Shown: positions 1-8,517 of the stretch, piece after piece
Layout: each line of letters begins with the position of its first letter
Position numbering within the stretch: the first letter of the stretch is position 1
Origin: Geothrix fermentans DSM 14018
Lineage (GTDB): Bacteria > Acidobacteriota > Holophagae > Holophagales > Holophagaceae
NCBI RefSeq assembly: GCF_000428885.1
Contig: NZ_AUAU01000010.1
Coordinates: 62,001 to 126,000 of the forward strand
Reading direction: 5' to 3'
DNA: 64,000 nucleotides
The notes under the pieces: generated by a model
Database searches by the model: none
Told to the model about the DNA's origin: nothing
The model's input: only the letters and a program-made list of their open reading frames with translations
Made by a program: the position numbers and the translations under genes

Positions 1-1
1 G

Positions 2-130
2 CCGCGGCTGCTGGTGCCGGGCATGGCGCTCCTCTTCGGGCTGGTGCTCACGGCCCACCTGCTCCTGCTGCCCGCGGCCGCCGCCGCCCTGGACCGGCGC
101 CGGGAGAAGCTGGTGGAGGCCCTGGGATGA
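2..130 (+). CDS. C-terminal end of an unrecognised membrane protein
   Basis: Only the last 42 codons are in the window. They encode a hydrophobic stretch rich in Leu, Ala and Val (a probable transmembrane helix) followed by a charged tail DRRREKLVEALG. The stop codon overlaps the next ATG in an ATGA arrangement, so the two genes are probably translationally coupled. Nothing in the fragment identifies the family. Confidence 0.6.
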   Translation, partial: PRLLVPGMALLFGLVLTAHLLLLPAAAAALDRRREKLVEALG

Positions 131-960
131 ACCCCGAGGGCCTGAGACTCGCCGCCGAGCTGGGCGGAGCCGTGCTCTCGGCCCCCGGGGATCAGGGTGG
201 CGGCGGACTTGTCCTCGTGGAGCGCCTCCAGGGCCACGGACTGCCCCAGGCGCTGGTGCTGGGCCGCAGGGCGGAGGACGTGTCGGAGGCGCTGGCGGCC
301 GCCAGCGCCGTCCAGGCCCGGGGCCTGGCGCTGAACGTGCTGGGCCTCGTCCCGGTCCCCGGCTGCGACCTGGCCGCCGCCTTGGCCCTCCACCGCCGCC
401 GCCTGGGCGCCCTGGTCTGCGCGCTGGACGCGGGCCTGCCCTGGCTGGACGGGAAGCCCATGCTGGTCCGGCGCCTGCCGGGTCGCATCGCGCGGGCCCT
501 GCCCGTGGCCCTGCCGAAGGCCCCGATGGGGCCGTTGGAGAAGGCCGAGCTGAAGCGCTTCCTGGCGGGCTGGGACAAGGACCGCCGCAAGATGACCTTC
601 CGCCGTCCCGAGTGGCGGGAGGCGCCGGATCATGCGGGATCAGATCATGGAGGGCAGGGCGGCTTCGAGACGGACCTCTGGCCCGGCGTGCCCCTGCCCG
701 AGGGCGCTGAGCTGCTCGTGCCGCCCCTGGTGCTGCCGGAATCGACCGCCCTCACCGATGTGCTGCGCACGGCGCTGCGCGCGGCCACGGGCCAGCCCAT
801 CTCCTTCCTGCCCCTGCCCGGCGACGCGGCGCCGCTCCACGCCCTGCGCTCGCTCACGCTCCAGGCCACGGCCTTCCGCGGGCCCCTGCGGGCCTGGGAG
901 CTGGCCTTCGAGGGCCTCACGCGCCTGCCCGCCCCGCCCCACTTCTGCGCCCGCTGCTGA
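127..960 (+). CDS. Hypothetical protein, 277 aa
   Basis: I do not recognise this protein. It has no signal peptide or membrane helix. The first ~150 residues are Ala/Leu/Gly-rich, and a short charged segment (GWDKDRRKMTFRRPEW) lies near residues 155-170. The product ends in HFCARC, so the only cysteine pair is at the extreme C-terminus. The start overlaps the previous stop (ATGA), which suggests co-expression with the upstream membrane protein. It converges on the transporter gene at 991 with only 30 bp between the two stops and no visible terminator hairpin. Confidence 0.65.
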   Translation: MNPEGLRLAAELGGAVLSAPGDQGGGGLVLVERLQGHGLPQALVLGRRAEDVSEALAAASAVQARGLALNVLGLVPVPGCDLAAALALHRRRLGALVCALDAGLPWLDGKPMLVRRLPGRIARALPVALPKAPMGPLEKAELKRFLAGWDKDRRKMTFRRPEWREAPDHAGSDHGGQGGFETDLWPGVPLPEGAELLVPPLVLPESTALTDVLRTALRAATGQPISFLPLPGDAAPLHALRSLTLQATAFRGPLRAWELAFEGLTRLPAPPHFCARC

Positions 961-990
961 AGGGGCGCAGAAGGGGACGGAAGGGGGGGG

Positions 991-2310
991 CTACTCGTAG
1001 ATCTCGGCCTTGTGCGTCTCCTTGGCGAAGGCCACGGAGATGGCGGTGATGGCCACGAGCACGATCATGTAGTAGGCGATGTAGGTGGGGCCCTTCCCCG
1101 CGGCGATGCCGCTGGAGAGGAGCCAGGTGGCCACCAGCGGGGAGAGGCCGCCGGCGAAGATGGAGGCCAGCTGGTAGCCGAGGGAGGCGCCGCTGTAGCG
1201 CACGCGGGCCGAGAACATCTCCGACAGGAAGCTCGCCTGCGGGCCGTACATCGCCGCGTGGCCGAAGATGACGGGGAGGATGATCGCCAGCGAGATCACC
1301 CAGGGGGTCTTGGTGCCCAGCATCCAGAAGAAGGGGAAGGCCAGGAGGCCGCAGGCGATGGCCCCGTAGATGTAGACGGGACGGCGGCCGACCTTGTCCG
1401 AGAAGGCGCCCCAGGCGGGGCAGAGGAACACGCCGAGGAAGGAGGCCCAGAGCAGGCCGTTGAGGCCGATCACCCGCGGGATCTGCAGGTGCGTCGAGAT
1501 GTAGGTCAGCGAGAAGACCGTGAAGAGGTAGAAGAGGCCGTTCTCAGCGAACCGGGCGCCCATGGCGATCAGGATGTTCTTGGGATGCTTGGTCACCGCC
1601 TCGACGATGGGCATCTTCGCTTCCTGCTTCTGCTCCTTGAGCTTCTCGAAGATGGGCGACTCGGCGATGGTCATCCGGATCCACACGCCCACGGCCACCA
1701 GGAGGAGGCTCACCAGGAAGGGGATGCGCCAGCCCCAGCGGAGGAAGTCCGCCTCCGGCAGCTTGGAGACGGCGCGGAAGACCAGGGTGGAGGTCAGCAG
1801 GCCGATGTAGGCGCCGATCTGGGGCCAGGAGCCGTAGAAGCCGCGCCGGTGGGCGGGCGCGTGCTCCACCGCCATGAGCACGGCGCCGCCCCACTCGCCG
1901 CCGAGGCCGAAGCCCTGGGCCAGGCGCATGGCCACCAGGAGGATCGGGGCCCAGATGCCGATGGAGGCGTAGGTGGGCAGCATGCCGATGATGGCCGTGG
2001 CGACGCCCATGATGAGCAGGGTCAGGTAGAGCATCTTCTTGCGGCCGATCTTGTCGCCGTAGTGGCCGAACACGATGCCGCCCAGGGGGCGGGCGATGAA
2101 GCCCACCGAGAAGGTGGCGAAGGCCAGGAGGGTGCCGACGAGCGGGTCGAAGTTGGGGAAGAAGAGCTTGTTGAAGACCAGGGCGGCGGCCGTCCCGTAG
2201 AGGAAGTAGTCGTACCACTCGATGGAGGTGCCGATCAGGCTGGCCAGGGCCACCTTCACGATCTGTTGGTATTCCTCGTTCTGGACGGCGGGGGCTGCGG
2301 CTTGGGCCAC
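991..2310 (-). CDS. MFS transporter, metabolite:H+ symporter (MHS) family
   Basis: This is a 439-residue, 12-helix secondary transporter of the inner membrane. MHS hallmarks are visible: the early TM1 motif IEWYDYFLYG, the loop 2-3 signature GDKIGRKK, and RLAQGFGLGGEWGGA in TM4. MHS members carry small organic acids, shikimate, 2-oxoglutarate or osmolytes with protons; the substrate cannot be read from sequence. The start codon is GTG with AGGAGA about 5 nt upstream. It follows the CoA-transferase by 53 bp on the same strand and is probably the second gene of the sigma-54-driven unit, so import of a short carboxylic acid for CoA activation is the natural inference. Confidence 0.88.
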   Translation of the reverse strand: MAQAAAPAVQNEEYQQIVKVALASLIGTSIEWYDYFLYGTAAALVFNKLFFPNFDPLVGTLLAFATFSVGFIARPLGGIVFGHYGDKIGRKKMLYLTLLIMGVATAIIGMLPTYASIGIWAPILLVAMRLAQGFGLGGEWGGAVLMAVEHAPAHRRGFYGSWPQIGAYIGLLTSTLVFRAVSKLPEADFLRWGWRIPFLVSLLLVAVGVWIRMTIAESPIFEKLKEQKQEAKMPIVEAVTKHPKNILIAMGARFAENGLFYLFTVFSLTYISTHLQIPRVIGLNGLLWASFLGVFLCPAWGAFSDKVGRRPVYIYGAIACGLLAFPFFWMLGTKTPWVISLAIILPVIFGHAAMYGPQASFLSEMFSARVRYSGASLGYQLASIFAGGLSPLVATWLLSSGIAAGKGPTYIAYYMIVLVAITAISVAFAKETHKAEIYE

Positions 2311-2363
2311 GGGGATCTCCTATGGTGGGGAAGGGTGGAAGGTGAGGGTCGGTGGAGGGGGGT

Positions 2364-3980
2364 TCAGGCCCTGGGCAGCATGTCCAGGAGGCCCATGGGG
2401 CCGTCGCGGAAGATGCGCTCGTCCATGAGCCGGAGGTCCGGCGCGATGGCGGGCTTGAAGTCCATGTGGGCGAGGATGTCGCGGTCGAGGTCGATGCCCG
2501 GGGCGATCTCGATGAGCTCCGGACCGGCCTCCGTCAGGCGGAAGACGCAGCGCTCGGTGATGTAGAGCACCCGCTGGCCCTGGCGGAAGGCCACGGCGCC
2601 GCTGAAGGTGCGGTGCTCCACGTCCTGGATGAACTTGCGCGTGGCGCCTTCCTTGAGGATCTGCAGGCGCCCGTCGGCGACGGCCACCTCCAGGCCCGAG
2701 GCCGTGAAGGTGCCCACGAAGATCACGGTCTTGGCGGACTGGGAGATGTTGATGAAGCCGCCGGCCCCGGCCAGGCGGGTGCCGAACTTGCTGACGTTCA
2801 GGTCCCCGTGCCGGTCGGCCTGGGCGAGGCCCAGGAAGGCCAGGTCGAGGCCCCCGCCATCGTAGAAGTCGAACTGGGAGGGCTGGTCGATCACGGAGGC
2901 GGCGTTGGAGCCCGCCCCGAAGCTCAGGCCCCCTGCGGGGACCCCGCCGATGACGCCCGGCTCCGTGGAGAGCGTCATGAGGTCGGAGGCGCCCTCCTCC
3001 ACGGCCACCGCCGCGATGCCCTCGGGCATGCCGATGCCCAGGTTCACCACGCAGTCCGGCCTCAGCTCCAGCGCGGCCCGGCGGGCGATGATCTTCCGGT
3101 CGCCCAGCTCCATGACGTCCATGGACGAGGTGGGGATGCGGATCTCGCCGCTGTAGGCCGGGTTGTACTGCTCCCCGAAGGTCTGCATGTGGTACTCGGG
3201 GCTCTCGGCCACCACCACGTGATCCACGAGGATGCCCGGGATCTTGACCCGGCGGGGGTGGAGGGAGCCCCGCTCGGCGATGCGCTCCACCTGGACGATG
3301 ACCTTGCCGCCGCTGTTCCGCGCGGCCATGGCGATGGCCTGGGCCTCCAGGGTGAGGGCCTCCCGCTCCATGGTGATGTTGCCGTCCGGGTCCGCCGTGG
3401 TGCCGCGGATGATGCCGACATGGATGGGGTGGGCCCGGTAGAAGAGGAGCTCCTCGCCGTGGATGGTCATCAGCTCCACCACGTCCTCGGTGGTGCGCTG
3501 GTTGAGCTTCCCGCCCCCGAACCGGGGATCCACGAAGGTGCCCAGCCCGATCCGCGACAGGGTGCCGGGCTTCCCCGCCGCGATGTCCCGGAAGAGGTGG
3601 GCGATGACCCCCTGGGGCAGGTTGTAGGCCTCGGCCTCCTCGGCGAAGGCCAGGGCCTGCAGCTTGGGGGCCAGGCCCCAGTGGCCGCCGATGATCCGGC
3701 GCACCAGGCCCGCGTGGCCCAGGTGGTTCAGGCCGCGGGTCTTGCCGTCGCCCTGGCCCGCGGCATAGATCAGGGTCAGGCCCCGGGGGGAGGCGGTCTG
3801 GTGGAAGCGCTCCTCCAGGGCCAGGGCGACGTTCTCGGCGAACCCGATCCCCACGAAGCCCCCGGTGGCCACCGTGTCCCCGTCCCGGATGCAGGCCACC
3901 GCCTCGGCCGCGCTCGTGACCTTGCTCCGGCGGCGGAAGATCTCCGGAGTCGGAACAGACGCAGTCGAACCTTGGGGCAT
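2364..3980 (-). CDS. Acyl-CoA:acetate/propionate CoA-transferase (YdiF/Pct type)
   Basis: This is a 538-residue family I CoA-transferase with both halves fused in one chain. It moves CoA between acyl-CoA and a free short carboxylate through a glutamyl-CoA thioester. The N-terminal half has the glycine-rich [11 protein letters not shown]. The C-terminal half has NLGIGMPEG followed by the catalytic STEPGVIGG motif, whose Glu (about residue 340) matches the E. coli YdiF position. I chose the ATG at 3980 because AGGAGA lies 7 nt upstream. The ATG at 3995 has no ribosome site and would leave a very short leader from the sigma-54 promoter. The first gene of a unit with the MHS transporter, it is probably activated by the regulator at 4194-5624. 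Propionate, acetate or butyrate are possible acids. Confidence 0.88.
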   Translation of the reverse strand: MPQGSTASVPTPEIFRRRSKVTSAAEAVACIRDGDTVATGGFVGIGFAENVALALEERFHQTASPRGLTLIYAAGQGDGKTRGLNHLGHAGLVRRIIGGHWGLAPKLQALAFAEEAEAYNLPQGVIAHLFRDIAAGKPGTLSRIGLGTFVDPRFGGGKLNQRTTEDVVELMTIHGEELLFYRAHPIHVGIIRGTTADPDGNITMEREALTLEAQAIAMAARNSGGKVIVQVERIAERGSLHPRRVKIPGILVDHVVVAESPEYHMQTFGEQYNPAYSGEIRIPTSSMDVMELGDRKIIARRAALELRPDCVVNLGIGMPEGIAAVAVEEGASDLMTLSTEPGVIGGVPAGGLSFGAGSNAASVIDQPSQFDFYDGGGLDLAFLGLAQADRHGDLNVSKFGTRLAGAGGFINISQSAKTVIFVGTFTASGLEVAVADGRLQILKEGATRKFIQDVEHRTFSGAVAFRQGQRVLYITERCVFRLTEAGPELIEIAPGIDLDRDILAHMDFKPAIAPDLRLMDERIFRDGPMGLLDMLPRA

Positions 3981-4016
3981 GACATCTCCTGGCATGGGGC
4001 TTTGGGGACCCTGTGA

Positions 4017-4031
4017 GCAACGGGGATGCCA
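4017..4031 (-). promoter_or_regulatory. Sigma-54 (-24/-12) promoter of the CoA-transferase operon
   Basis: Read on the minus strand the site is TGGCATCCCCGTTGC. The -24 block TGGCA and -12 block TTGC are separated by exactly 6 nt, as in the consensus TGGCACGNNNNTTGC. Only the base after TGGCA (T for C) and the next one differ. The expected transcription start is near 4006, about 26 nt before the chosen start codon. The adjacent gene encodes a sigma-54 activator. Confidence 0.8.
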
Positions 4032-4036
4032 AGGTA

Positions 4037-4051
4037 TTGGATGGATTCCAA
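4037..4051. promoter_or_regulatory. Short inverted repeat just upstream of the -24 element
   Basis: TTGGA and TCCAA form a perfect 5-bp inverted repeat around a 5-bp centre (TGGAT). It lies 5 bp upstream of the -24 block in the 213-bp space between the CoA-transferase and the activator gene. It could bind the activator or another regulator. Classical enhancer sites usually lie 80-150 bp upstream, so this is a tentative call. Confidence 0.3.
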
Positions 4052-4193
4052 CACCCCATCATTCAACACTTGGTAAATCGACCCTGGAATCGCCTGTCTC
4101 TGGATTGAGAGCGGACCCCGGGGCCGCGGGGCCCGCATCAGGCGCTTTTATGCCAGACCGCGCTCGCGGCGGGCCTCTTTACCGAGGGTCGTC

Positions 4194-5624
4194 TCACTTT
4201 GGAGACAAGTCGCGCTTCGGAGACAGGGCGTTCATCCGCTTGTAGAAGGTGGCCCGGCCGATGCCCAGGTGGCGCGCCGCCTCGACCACCTTCCCCTGGG
4301 CCGCCTCCAGCGCCGACTCCAGGATGCGCCGCTCCGCCTCCGCCATGGCCTCCACGTAGGTGCCTCCGGGCAGGGGGGCCATGTGCACGGGGGTGCCCGG
4401 GGCGGGCTTGAGCAGGCTCTGGATGTCCAGCAGCTCGAGCCGCGGCGCGTCCGTGGCCATCACCGCCCGCTCCAGGATGTTCTGCAGCTCCCGCACGTTC
4501 CCCGGCCAGGCGTAGCGCGCCAGGAACGCGATGGCCTCGGGGCTCAGCTCCCGGGCGAAGGTCCCGTTCTCCAGGGCGCTCTTCTCGAGGAGGTGCTCGC
4601 AGAGCAGGTCCAGGTCGCCGATGCGCTCCCGGAGGGGCGGAAGGGGGATGTTCAGCACGTTCAGGCGGTAGAAGAGGTCCTTCCGGAAGCGCCCCTCCGC
4701 CACCATGGCCTCCAGATCCCGGCTGGTGGCGGCCAGGATGCGCACGTCCACGCGGATGACCCGGTTGGAGCCCAGGGGCTCGCACTCGTGCTCCTGCAGC
4801 ACGCGGAGCAGCTTCGACTGCAGGGGCAGCGGCAGGTCGCCGATCTCGTCGAGGAAGAGGGTCCCGCCGTGGGCCAGCTCGAACTTCCCGGGGCGGGGCT
4901 TGCGGTCCGCGCCGGTGTAGGCCCCGGGGGCCACGCCGAAGAACTCGGCCTCCAGGAGGGTCTCGGGGACGGCGGCCATGTTCACGGACACGAAGGGCTG
5001 GTCGGCCCGGGGACCCCCGGCGTGGATGGCGTGGGCCAGCAGCTCCTTGCCCGTGCCCGTCTCGCCCTGGAGCAGGACCGGCGCGTGCAGCATGGCCGCG
5101 CGGCGGGCCAGCCGCTTCACCTCCATGGTGGCGGGACTGTCCCCGATGAACGAGGAGAAGGTGTACTTGGTGCGGCGGGCCGCCGCGAGCTTCTTGTGGG
5201 CCCGGGCCAGCTCGGACTGGAGCCTGGAGAACCGCTCGAACAGCGGCTTCAGGGATTCGTAGTGGCTGAATAATGCAAAGCCTACGGCCCCCAGCACGGC
5301 CCCGTCCTCGTCCTTGACGGGCATCCGCATGACCACGAAGGTCTGCTCCGAGGCCTCCAGCAGGTCGATGAGGATGGGCTCGCCCGTCTCCACCACACGG
5401 CGCATGAGGCTGTTGGGGATGATGGCCTCGATCTCCTGGCCGATGGCCTTCACGGGGTCGATGCGGAGCCGGGCCGCGTAGCGGTCGTTGATCCAGACCA
5501 CCTTCGCGGCGCGGTCGATGATGACGGTCCCCTCGCACAGGCTTTCGAAGCAGTCGAACATCGACTGCATGGCCTTGTGCTGGAGCAGGGACGTGTCCTG
5601 CAGCGTGAGAAGGTGCCTGGTCAC
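4194..5624 (-). CDS. Sigma-54-dependent transcriptional activator (PAS-AAA+-Fis HTH)
   Basis: This is a 476-residue bacterial enhancer-binding protein. An N-terminal PAS-like sensor occupies about residues 20-125, followed by a linker helix. The AAA+ domain has Walker A GETGTGKE (187-194), the sigma-54 contact loop as GAYTGA (234-239, Tyr for the usual Phe), and Walker B TLFLDE (255-260). A Fis-type helix-turn-helix ends the protein (GKVVEAARHLGIGRATFYKRM). The FFGVAPGAYTGADRK context is typical of PAS-type activators beside carboxylate and CoA-ester genes. It is transcribed in the same direction as the CoA-transferase, which carries a sigma-54 promoter. The sensed ligand is unknown. The start is GTG with a weak ribosome site, so an internal start is possible. 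Confidence 0.9.
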   Translation of the reverse strand: MTRHLLTLQDTSLLQHKAMQSMFDCFESLCEGTVIIDRAAKVVWINDRYAARLRIDPVKAIGQEIEAIIPNSLMRRVVETGEPILIDLLEASEQTFVVMRMPVKDEDGAVLGAVGFALFSHYESLKPLFERFSRLQSELARAHKKLAAARRTKYTFSSFIGDSPATMEVKRLARRAAMLHAPVLLQGETGTGKELLAHAIHAGGPRADQPFVSVNMAAVPETLLEAEFFGVAPGAYTGADRKPRPGKFELAHGGTLFLDEIGDLPLPLQSKLLRVLQEHECEPLGSNRVIRVDVRILAATSRDLEAMVAEGRFRKDLFYRLNVLNIPLPPLRERIGDLDLLCEHLLEKSALENGTFARELSPEAIAFLARYAWPGNVRELQNILERAVMATDAPRLELLDIQSLLKPAPGTPVHMAPLPGGTYVEAMAEAERRILESALEAAQGKVVEAARHLGIGRATFYKRMNALSPKRDLSPK

Positions 5625-6162
5625 GGGGAGCCTGGATGGGAAAGGGCCCCCAGTCTACCTCAAGGATGCCGGGTTCCCCACCTGCCCAGGGAAAGCTGGA
5701 CGCCAAGGACGCCAAGGAACTCCGGGAGGGGCCCGGGGCTGGGCCATGGGAAGAAGAAAGGAGGTTTCCTACTTCCTGATTAACGGTGAACCTCAGCCTG
5801 ATTGAGGACTTCAAAAGCCTCCACGAAGGGCACGAAGGAACCGGTCAAGGCCACGAAGGCAGACCTCGGCGTCCAGGCCAGGACATCCGGGCCTTCGGCC
5901 CCCGGGCCGCGCCTGGCGCCGCCCGAGAAAGGATGTCTGCGGTGGGTCGAGCCCCCTCTGCGATCTCCGCGCGCCCGCAGGGCGTCTCCGCGTTCTCTGC
6001 GTTCCTCTTTTTTAGCCATAGAGGTGGTGGAGGGGCCCGTTCGAGATGCGATTCCGCCCCTCCGGGATAGCGTCCGATGGTTCATGATGGGTCTGCACAC
6101 AGGCAGCATTACAGGCCGTAATTGTCCAATTTCCATTCATACAGGGCCACGCGAAGAGGATC
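5625..6162. other. Intergenic region, no gene seen
   Basis: I see no convincing gene in this 538-bp space. It carries part of a dispersed repeat (listed separately) and, at about 5697-5725, a short direct repeat of the GGACGCCAA type that resembles the repeat arms. The promoters of the activator (leftward) and the methyltransferase (rightward) must lie here, but no clear -35/-10 pair stood out. Confidence 0.6.
5781..6015. repeat. Dispersed intergenic repeat, copy A
   Basis: Several blocks match the intergenic space at 16500-16798 almost exactly: the 24 bp at 5807-5830 (core ACTTCAAAAGCCTCCACGAA), GGCCACGAAGGCAGA, CCAGGACATCCGGGCC and a GGATGTC..GGTGGGTCGA block. The left edge TAACGGTGAACCTCAGCC reappears inverted at the right edge of the other copy. 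CACGAAGG-type direct repeats fill the left arm. The right part ends with CTCCGCGTTCTCTGCGTTCCTC, which resembles other intergenic palindromes. No protein is encoded. Confidence 0.7.
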
Positions 6163-6999
6163 ATGCCCATGCAGACTCCGATCAATGAAGCCATCCAGAC
6201 GCACTACACCCGAGCGGATCTGGGGGACGTCATCCTGGCGGCGCTGGAGAACGCGGGCAAGGACCTGACCCGCCTCACGCCCGAAGACTTGGCCCCCATC
6301 GACCAGTTCCACATCCGCGGACGGATGGCGACGCTCGAGCTCGCCCGGGCTGCGGGGCTCCATGCGGCCATGCATGTACTCGATGTCGGGAGCGGCGTGG
6401 GCGGCACCTCGCGTTGTCTTGCGAAGGAATTCGGCTGCCGCGTCACCGGCATCGACCTCACCGACGAATACTGCCAAGCCGCGGCGATGTTGACGGCCAG
6501 GACCGGTCTCGCCCACCTCGTCGACTTCCGCCAGGGCGACGCCACCAGGCTACCCTTCGACGACCAGGCCTTCGACGCCGTGTGGACGGAGCATGTGGCG
6601 ATGAACATCCCGGACAAGGCTCGGCTGTACCGGGAGATGCACCGGGTGCTCAAACCGGGGGGCACGCTCGCGATCTATGACGTGCTGGCCGGTCCGTCGG
6701 GCCCGGTCCTGTTTCCGGTCCCGTGGGCGCGCACCCCGGACACGAGTTTCCTCGCAACGCCGGAGGCGTTGCGCAGGCTTCTCGAAGACACGGGATTCAC
6801 GGTCGCCGACTGGTCCGACACCACGGAGGCGGCCCGGGCCTGGTTCCTGGCCCTGGCCGAAAAGATCCGCAGAGAAGGCTTCCCGCCCCTTGGATTCCAC
6901 CTGCTGCTGGGCCCTGACTTCAAAGCGATGGCGCAGAACCAGGGGCGGAACCTGGAAGAGGGGCGGATCGTGCTTGCGCAGATCGTCGCGAGGAAGTGA
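6163..6999 (+). CDS. SAM-dependent class I methyltransferase
   Basis: This 278-residue cytosolic enzyme has the class I SAM-binding motif VLDVGSGVGGTSRCLA (about residues 70-85), an acidic strand end GIDLTDEY and post-motif III RVLKPGGTLAIYDV. The layout resembles UbiE/Coq5 and glycine-sarcosine methyltransferase-like families; the methyl acceptor cannot be told. The first ATG is 6 bp before a second one (MQTPINEA). AGAGG upstream fits either, slightly better the second. It lies between a repeat-bearing spacer and the DUF5694-like gene, 88 bp apart, on the same strand. Confidence 0.8.
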   Translation: MPMQTPINEAIQTHYTRADLGDVILAALENAGKDLTRLTPEDLAPIDQFHIRGRMATLELARAAGLHAAMHVLDVGSGVGGTSRCLAKEFGCRVTGIDLTDEYCQAAAMLTARTGLAHLVDFRQGDATRLPFDDQAFDAVWTEHVAMNIPDKARLYREMHRVLKPGGTLAIYDVLAGPSGPVLFPVPWARTPDTSFLATPEALRRLLEDTGFTVADWSDTTEAARAWFLALAEKIRREGFPPLGFHLLLGPDFKAMAQNQGRNLEEGRIVLAQIVARK

Positions 7000-7087
7000 A
7001 CGCGGCCCAATCCCCCCCACCGGCAGGCGCGGGGCTAAACCGACCCGGGCCGGGGTCGAATCCGGGGAGCCTGTCCGGAGCTCCCGA

Positions 7088-8158
7088 ATGACCTTCCGCG
7101 CGTTCGTCCTCCCCTGCCTGACCCTGGCCGTCCTGAACGCCCAGGCGCCCCTGGCCCGCCTCCAGGGCCTGGTGCCCCCTGCGGAGCGGACCCAGGTGAT
7201 GGTCCTGGGCACCTTCCACTTCAGCCAGCTGAAGGACCGGTTCAAGCCGGAGATGGCCGAGCCCATCCTCCGGAAGCTGGAGGCCTTCCATCCCGAGGTG
7301 ATCGCGGTGGAGCAGCTGCCGGGGGACCGCATCCACGAGCTCGAGCTGCGGGCCAAGGCCACGGGAGCCCACCAGGAGGTGCTGGACGGCTTCGCCAGGC
7401 ACCAGCTCGAGCTGGGCCACGCGGCCCAGGGTCTGCTCGGGCTGGATCCCCTCCAGGCCGCCCAGGCCCTGGCGAAGCTGTCCCTGCGGCCCCAGGGGAC
7501 GGGCGAACAGGTGCAGCGCACCCTCCACCTCCTGGCCACCTACGAGCTGCCCAGCGCCCTGCTGGCCTGGTCCCGCATCGCCCCCGCCGAGCGGGCCGCC
7601 CTGGGCGGCATTCCGGCCGCGCTGAAGGCCAAGCTGGACGCGCAGCTCCTGCGGATCAACGAAGTGCAGGCCCTGGCCCTCCCCCTGGCCCAGCGCCTGG
7701 GCCACACCGAGGTCGCCTGCGTGGACGAGTTCGAGGACCTTTCCACCGCAGAAGCGGTGATGGGCGAGCTGGCGGCTTCCATCGCCAAGGTGCCGGACCT
7801 GGCCGCCGCTAAGAAGGCGCCGGTCTACCAGGACCTCCAGGCCCGCCTGAAGGCCGCCACCGAGGCCGGGGACCTCCTGTCCGTGCTGCGCCACATGAAC
7901 ACGCCCGCCTTCACGGCCGCGGATGTGGACGCCCAATGGGGCGTGTTCCTCCGGGTCCGGCACCAGGTCCCGGCCGCCCGCAGCCGCCTGACCCTCTGGG
8001 AGAACCGCAACCTCAAGATCGCCGCCCGGATCCAGGCCCTGCATGCCCGCTATCCGGGCAAGCGGATCCTGGTGATCTACGGCGCCGCCCACAAGCCGTT
8101 CCTCGAGGCCTTCCTCAGCCCGTGCAGCGGCCTGCAGCTGGTCCAGCCGGCCTTGTAG
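7088..8158 (+). CDS. DUF5694-like secreted protein
   Basis: This is a 356-residue protein with a short hydrophobic N-terminal signal (FRAFVLPCLTLAVLNAQA), so probably periplasmic. It has the family start VMVLGTFHFSQ followed by EVIAVEQLPGDR, and the closing KRILVIYGAAHKPFL strand-turn. These features recall the DUF5694 proteins, distantly like TraB/GumN, whose biochemical role is unknown. The conserved His residues in TFHF and GAAH and the Glu in VEQ could line a metal site, but that is inference. The ATG at 7088 is the first start that leaves a sensible signal peptide. Confidence 0.7.
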   Translation: MTFRAFVLPCLTLAVLNAQAPLARLQGLVPPAERTQVMVLGTFHFSQLKDRFKPEMAEPILRKLEAFHPEVIAVEQLPGDRIHELELRAKATGAHQEVLDGFARHQLELGHAAQGLLGLDPLQAAQALAKLSLRPQGTGEQVQRTLHLLATYELPSALLAWSRIAPAERAALGGIPAALKAKLDAQLLRINEVQALALPLAQRLGHTEVACVDEFEDLSTAEAVMGELAASIAKVPDLAAAKKAPVYQDLQARLKAATEAGDLLSVLRHMNTPAFTAADVDAQWGVFLRVRHQVPAARSRLTLWENRNLKIAARIQALHARYPGKRILVIYGAAHKPFLEAFLSPCSGLQLVQPAL

Positions 8159-8517
8159 GGGCCCCCTTCGGGCCCGGCTTCCGGGAGGTCATGGCCCCGG
8201 CGTACCGGCCGCCGACCTCCTCCAGAACCGCCTCACCAAAGCCATGCTCACCCAGGACCGCCAAGCCGGTCGCCCGCCGAGCTGAGGACGCGACGGATGA
8301 AGGGCGAGTATGGGGCGTGAGACCCCAAACCACCTCCCGTTCAGCCCGGAAAATGGTCCGTTCGGGGGTTTGGCTTGGGCTTTCTGAAGAGGCATGTCTT
8401 CATAAGGCAATCGATGGTCCTTCTATAATCACTCATCTTTTACAGCCAAAATCAGGCGAACGACCAGCCTCTTCGCCCACGCCGTCCAATTTCTAATGAG
8501 GCCTCAAAAGGTGAACG
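8159..8517. other. Intergenic region at the left edge of the AT-rich island
   Basis: Composition drops from GC-rich to mixed across this 359-bp space. I see no gene. A 7-bp inverted repeat (CCAAACC/GGTTTGG) spans roughly 8326-8375, and a perfect TATAAT lies at 8424-8429. No direct repeat shared with the right edge of the island was found. Confidence 0.5.
8399..8429 (+). promoter_or_regulatory. Possible sigma-70 promoter for the island gene
   Basis: A perfect -10 hexamer TATAAT is at 8424-8429, which is unusual in this GC-rich sequence. The best -35 candidate is TTCATA at 8399-8404 with a long 19-bp spacer. Transcription would start near 8436, about 80 nt before the ATG at 8518. Confidence 0.42.

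Noticed and set aside
4037-4051. Definite enhancer site for the sigma-54 activator
   Set aside because: Too close to the -24 element for a classical upstream activator site, and single; listed only as a tentative inverted repeat.
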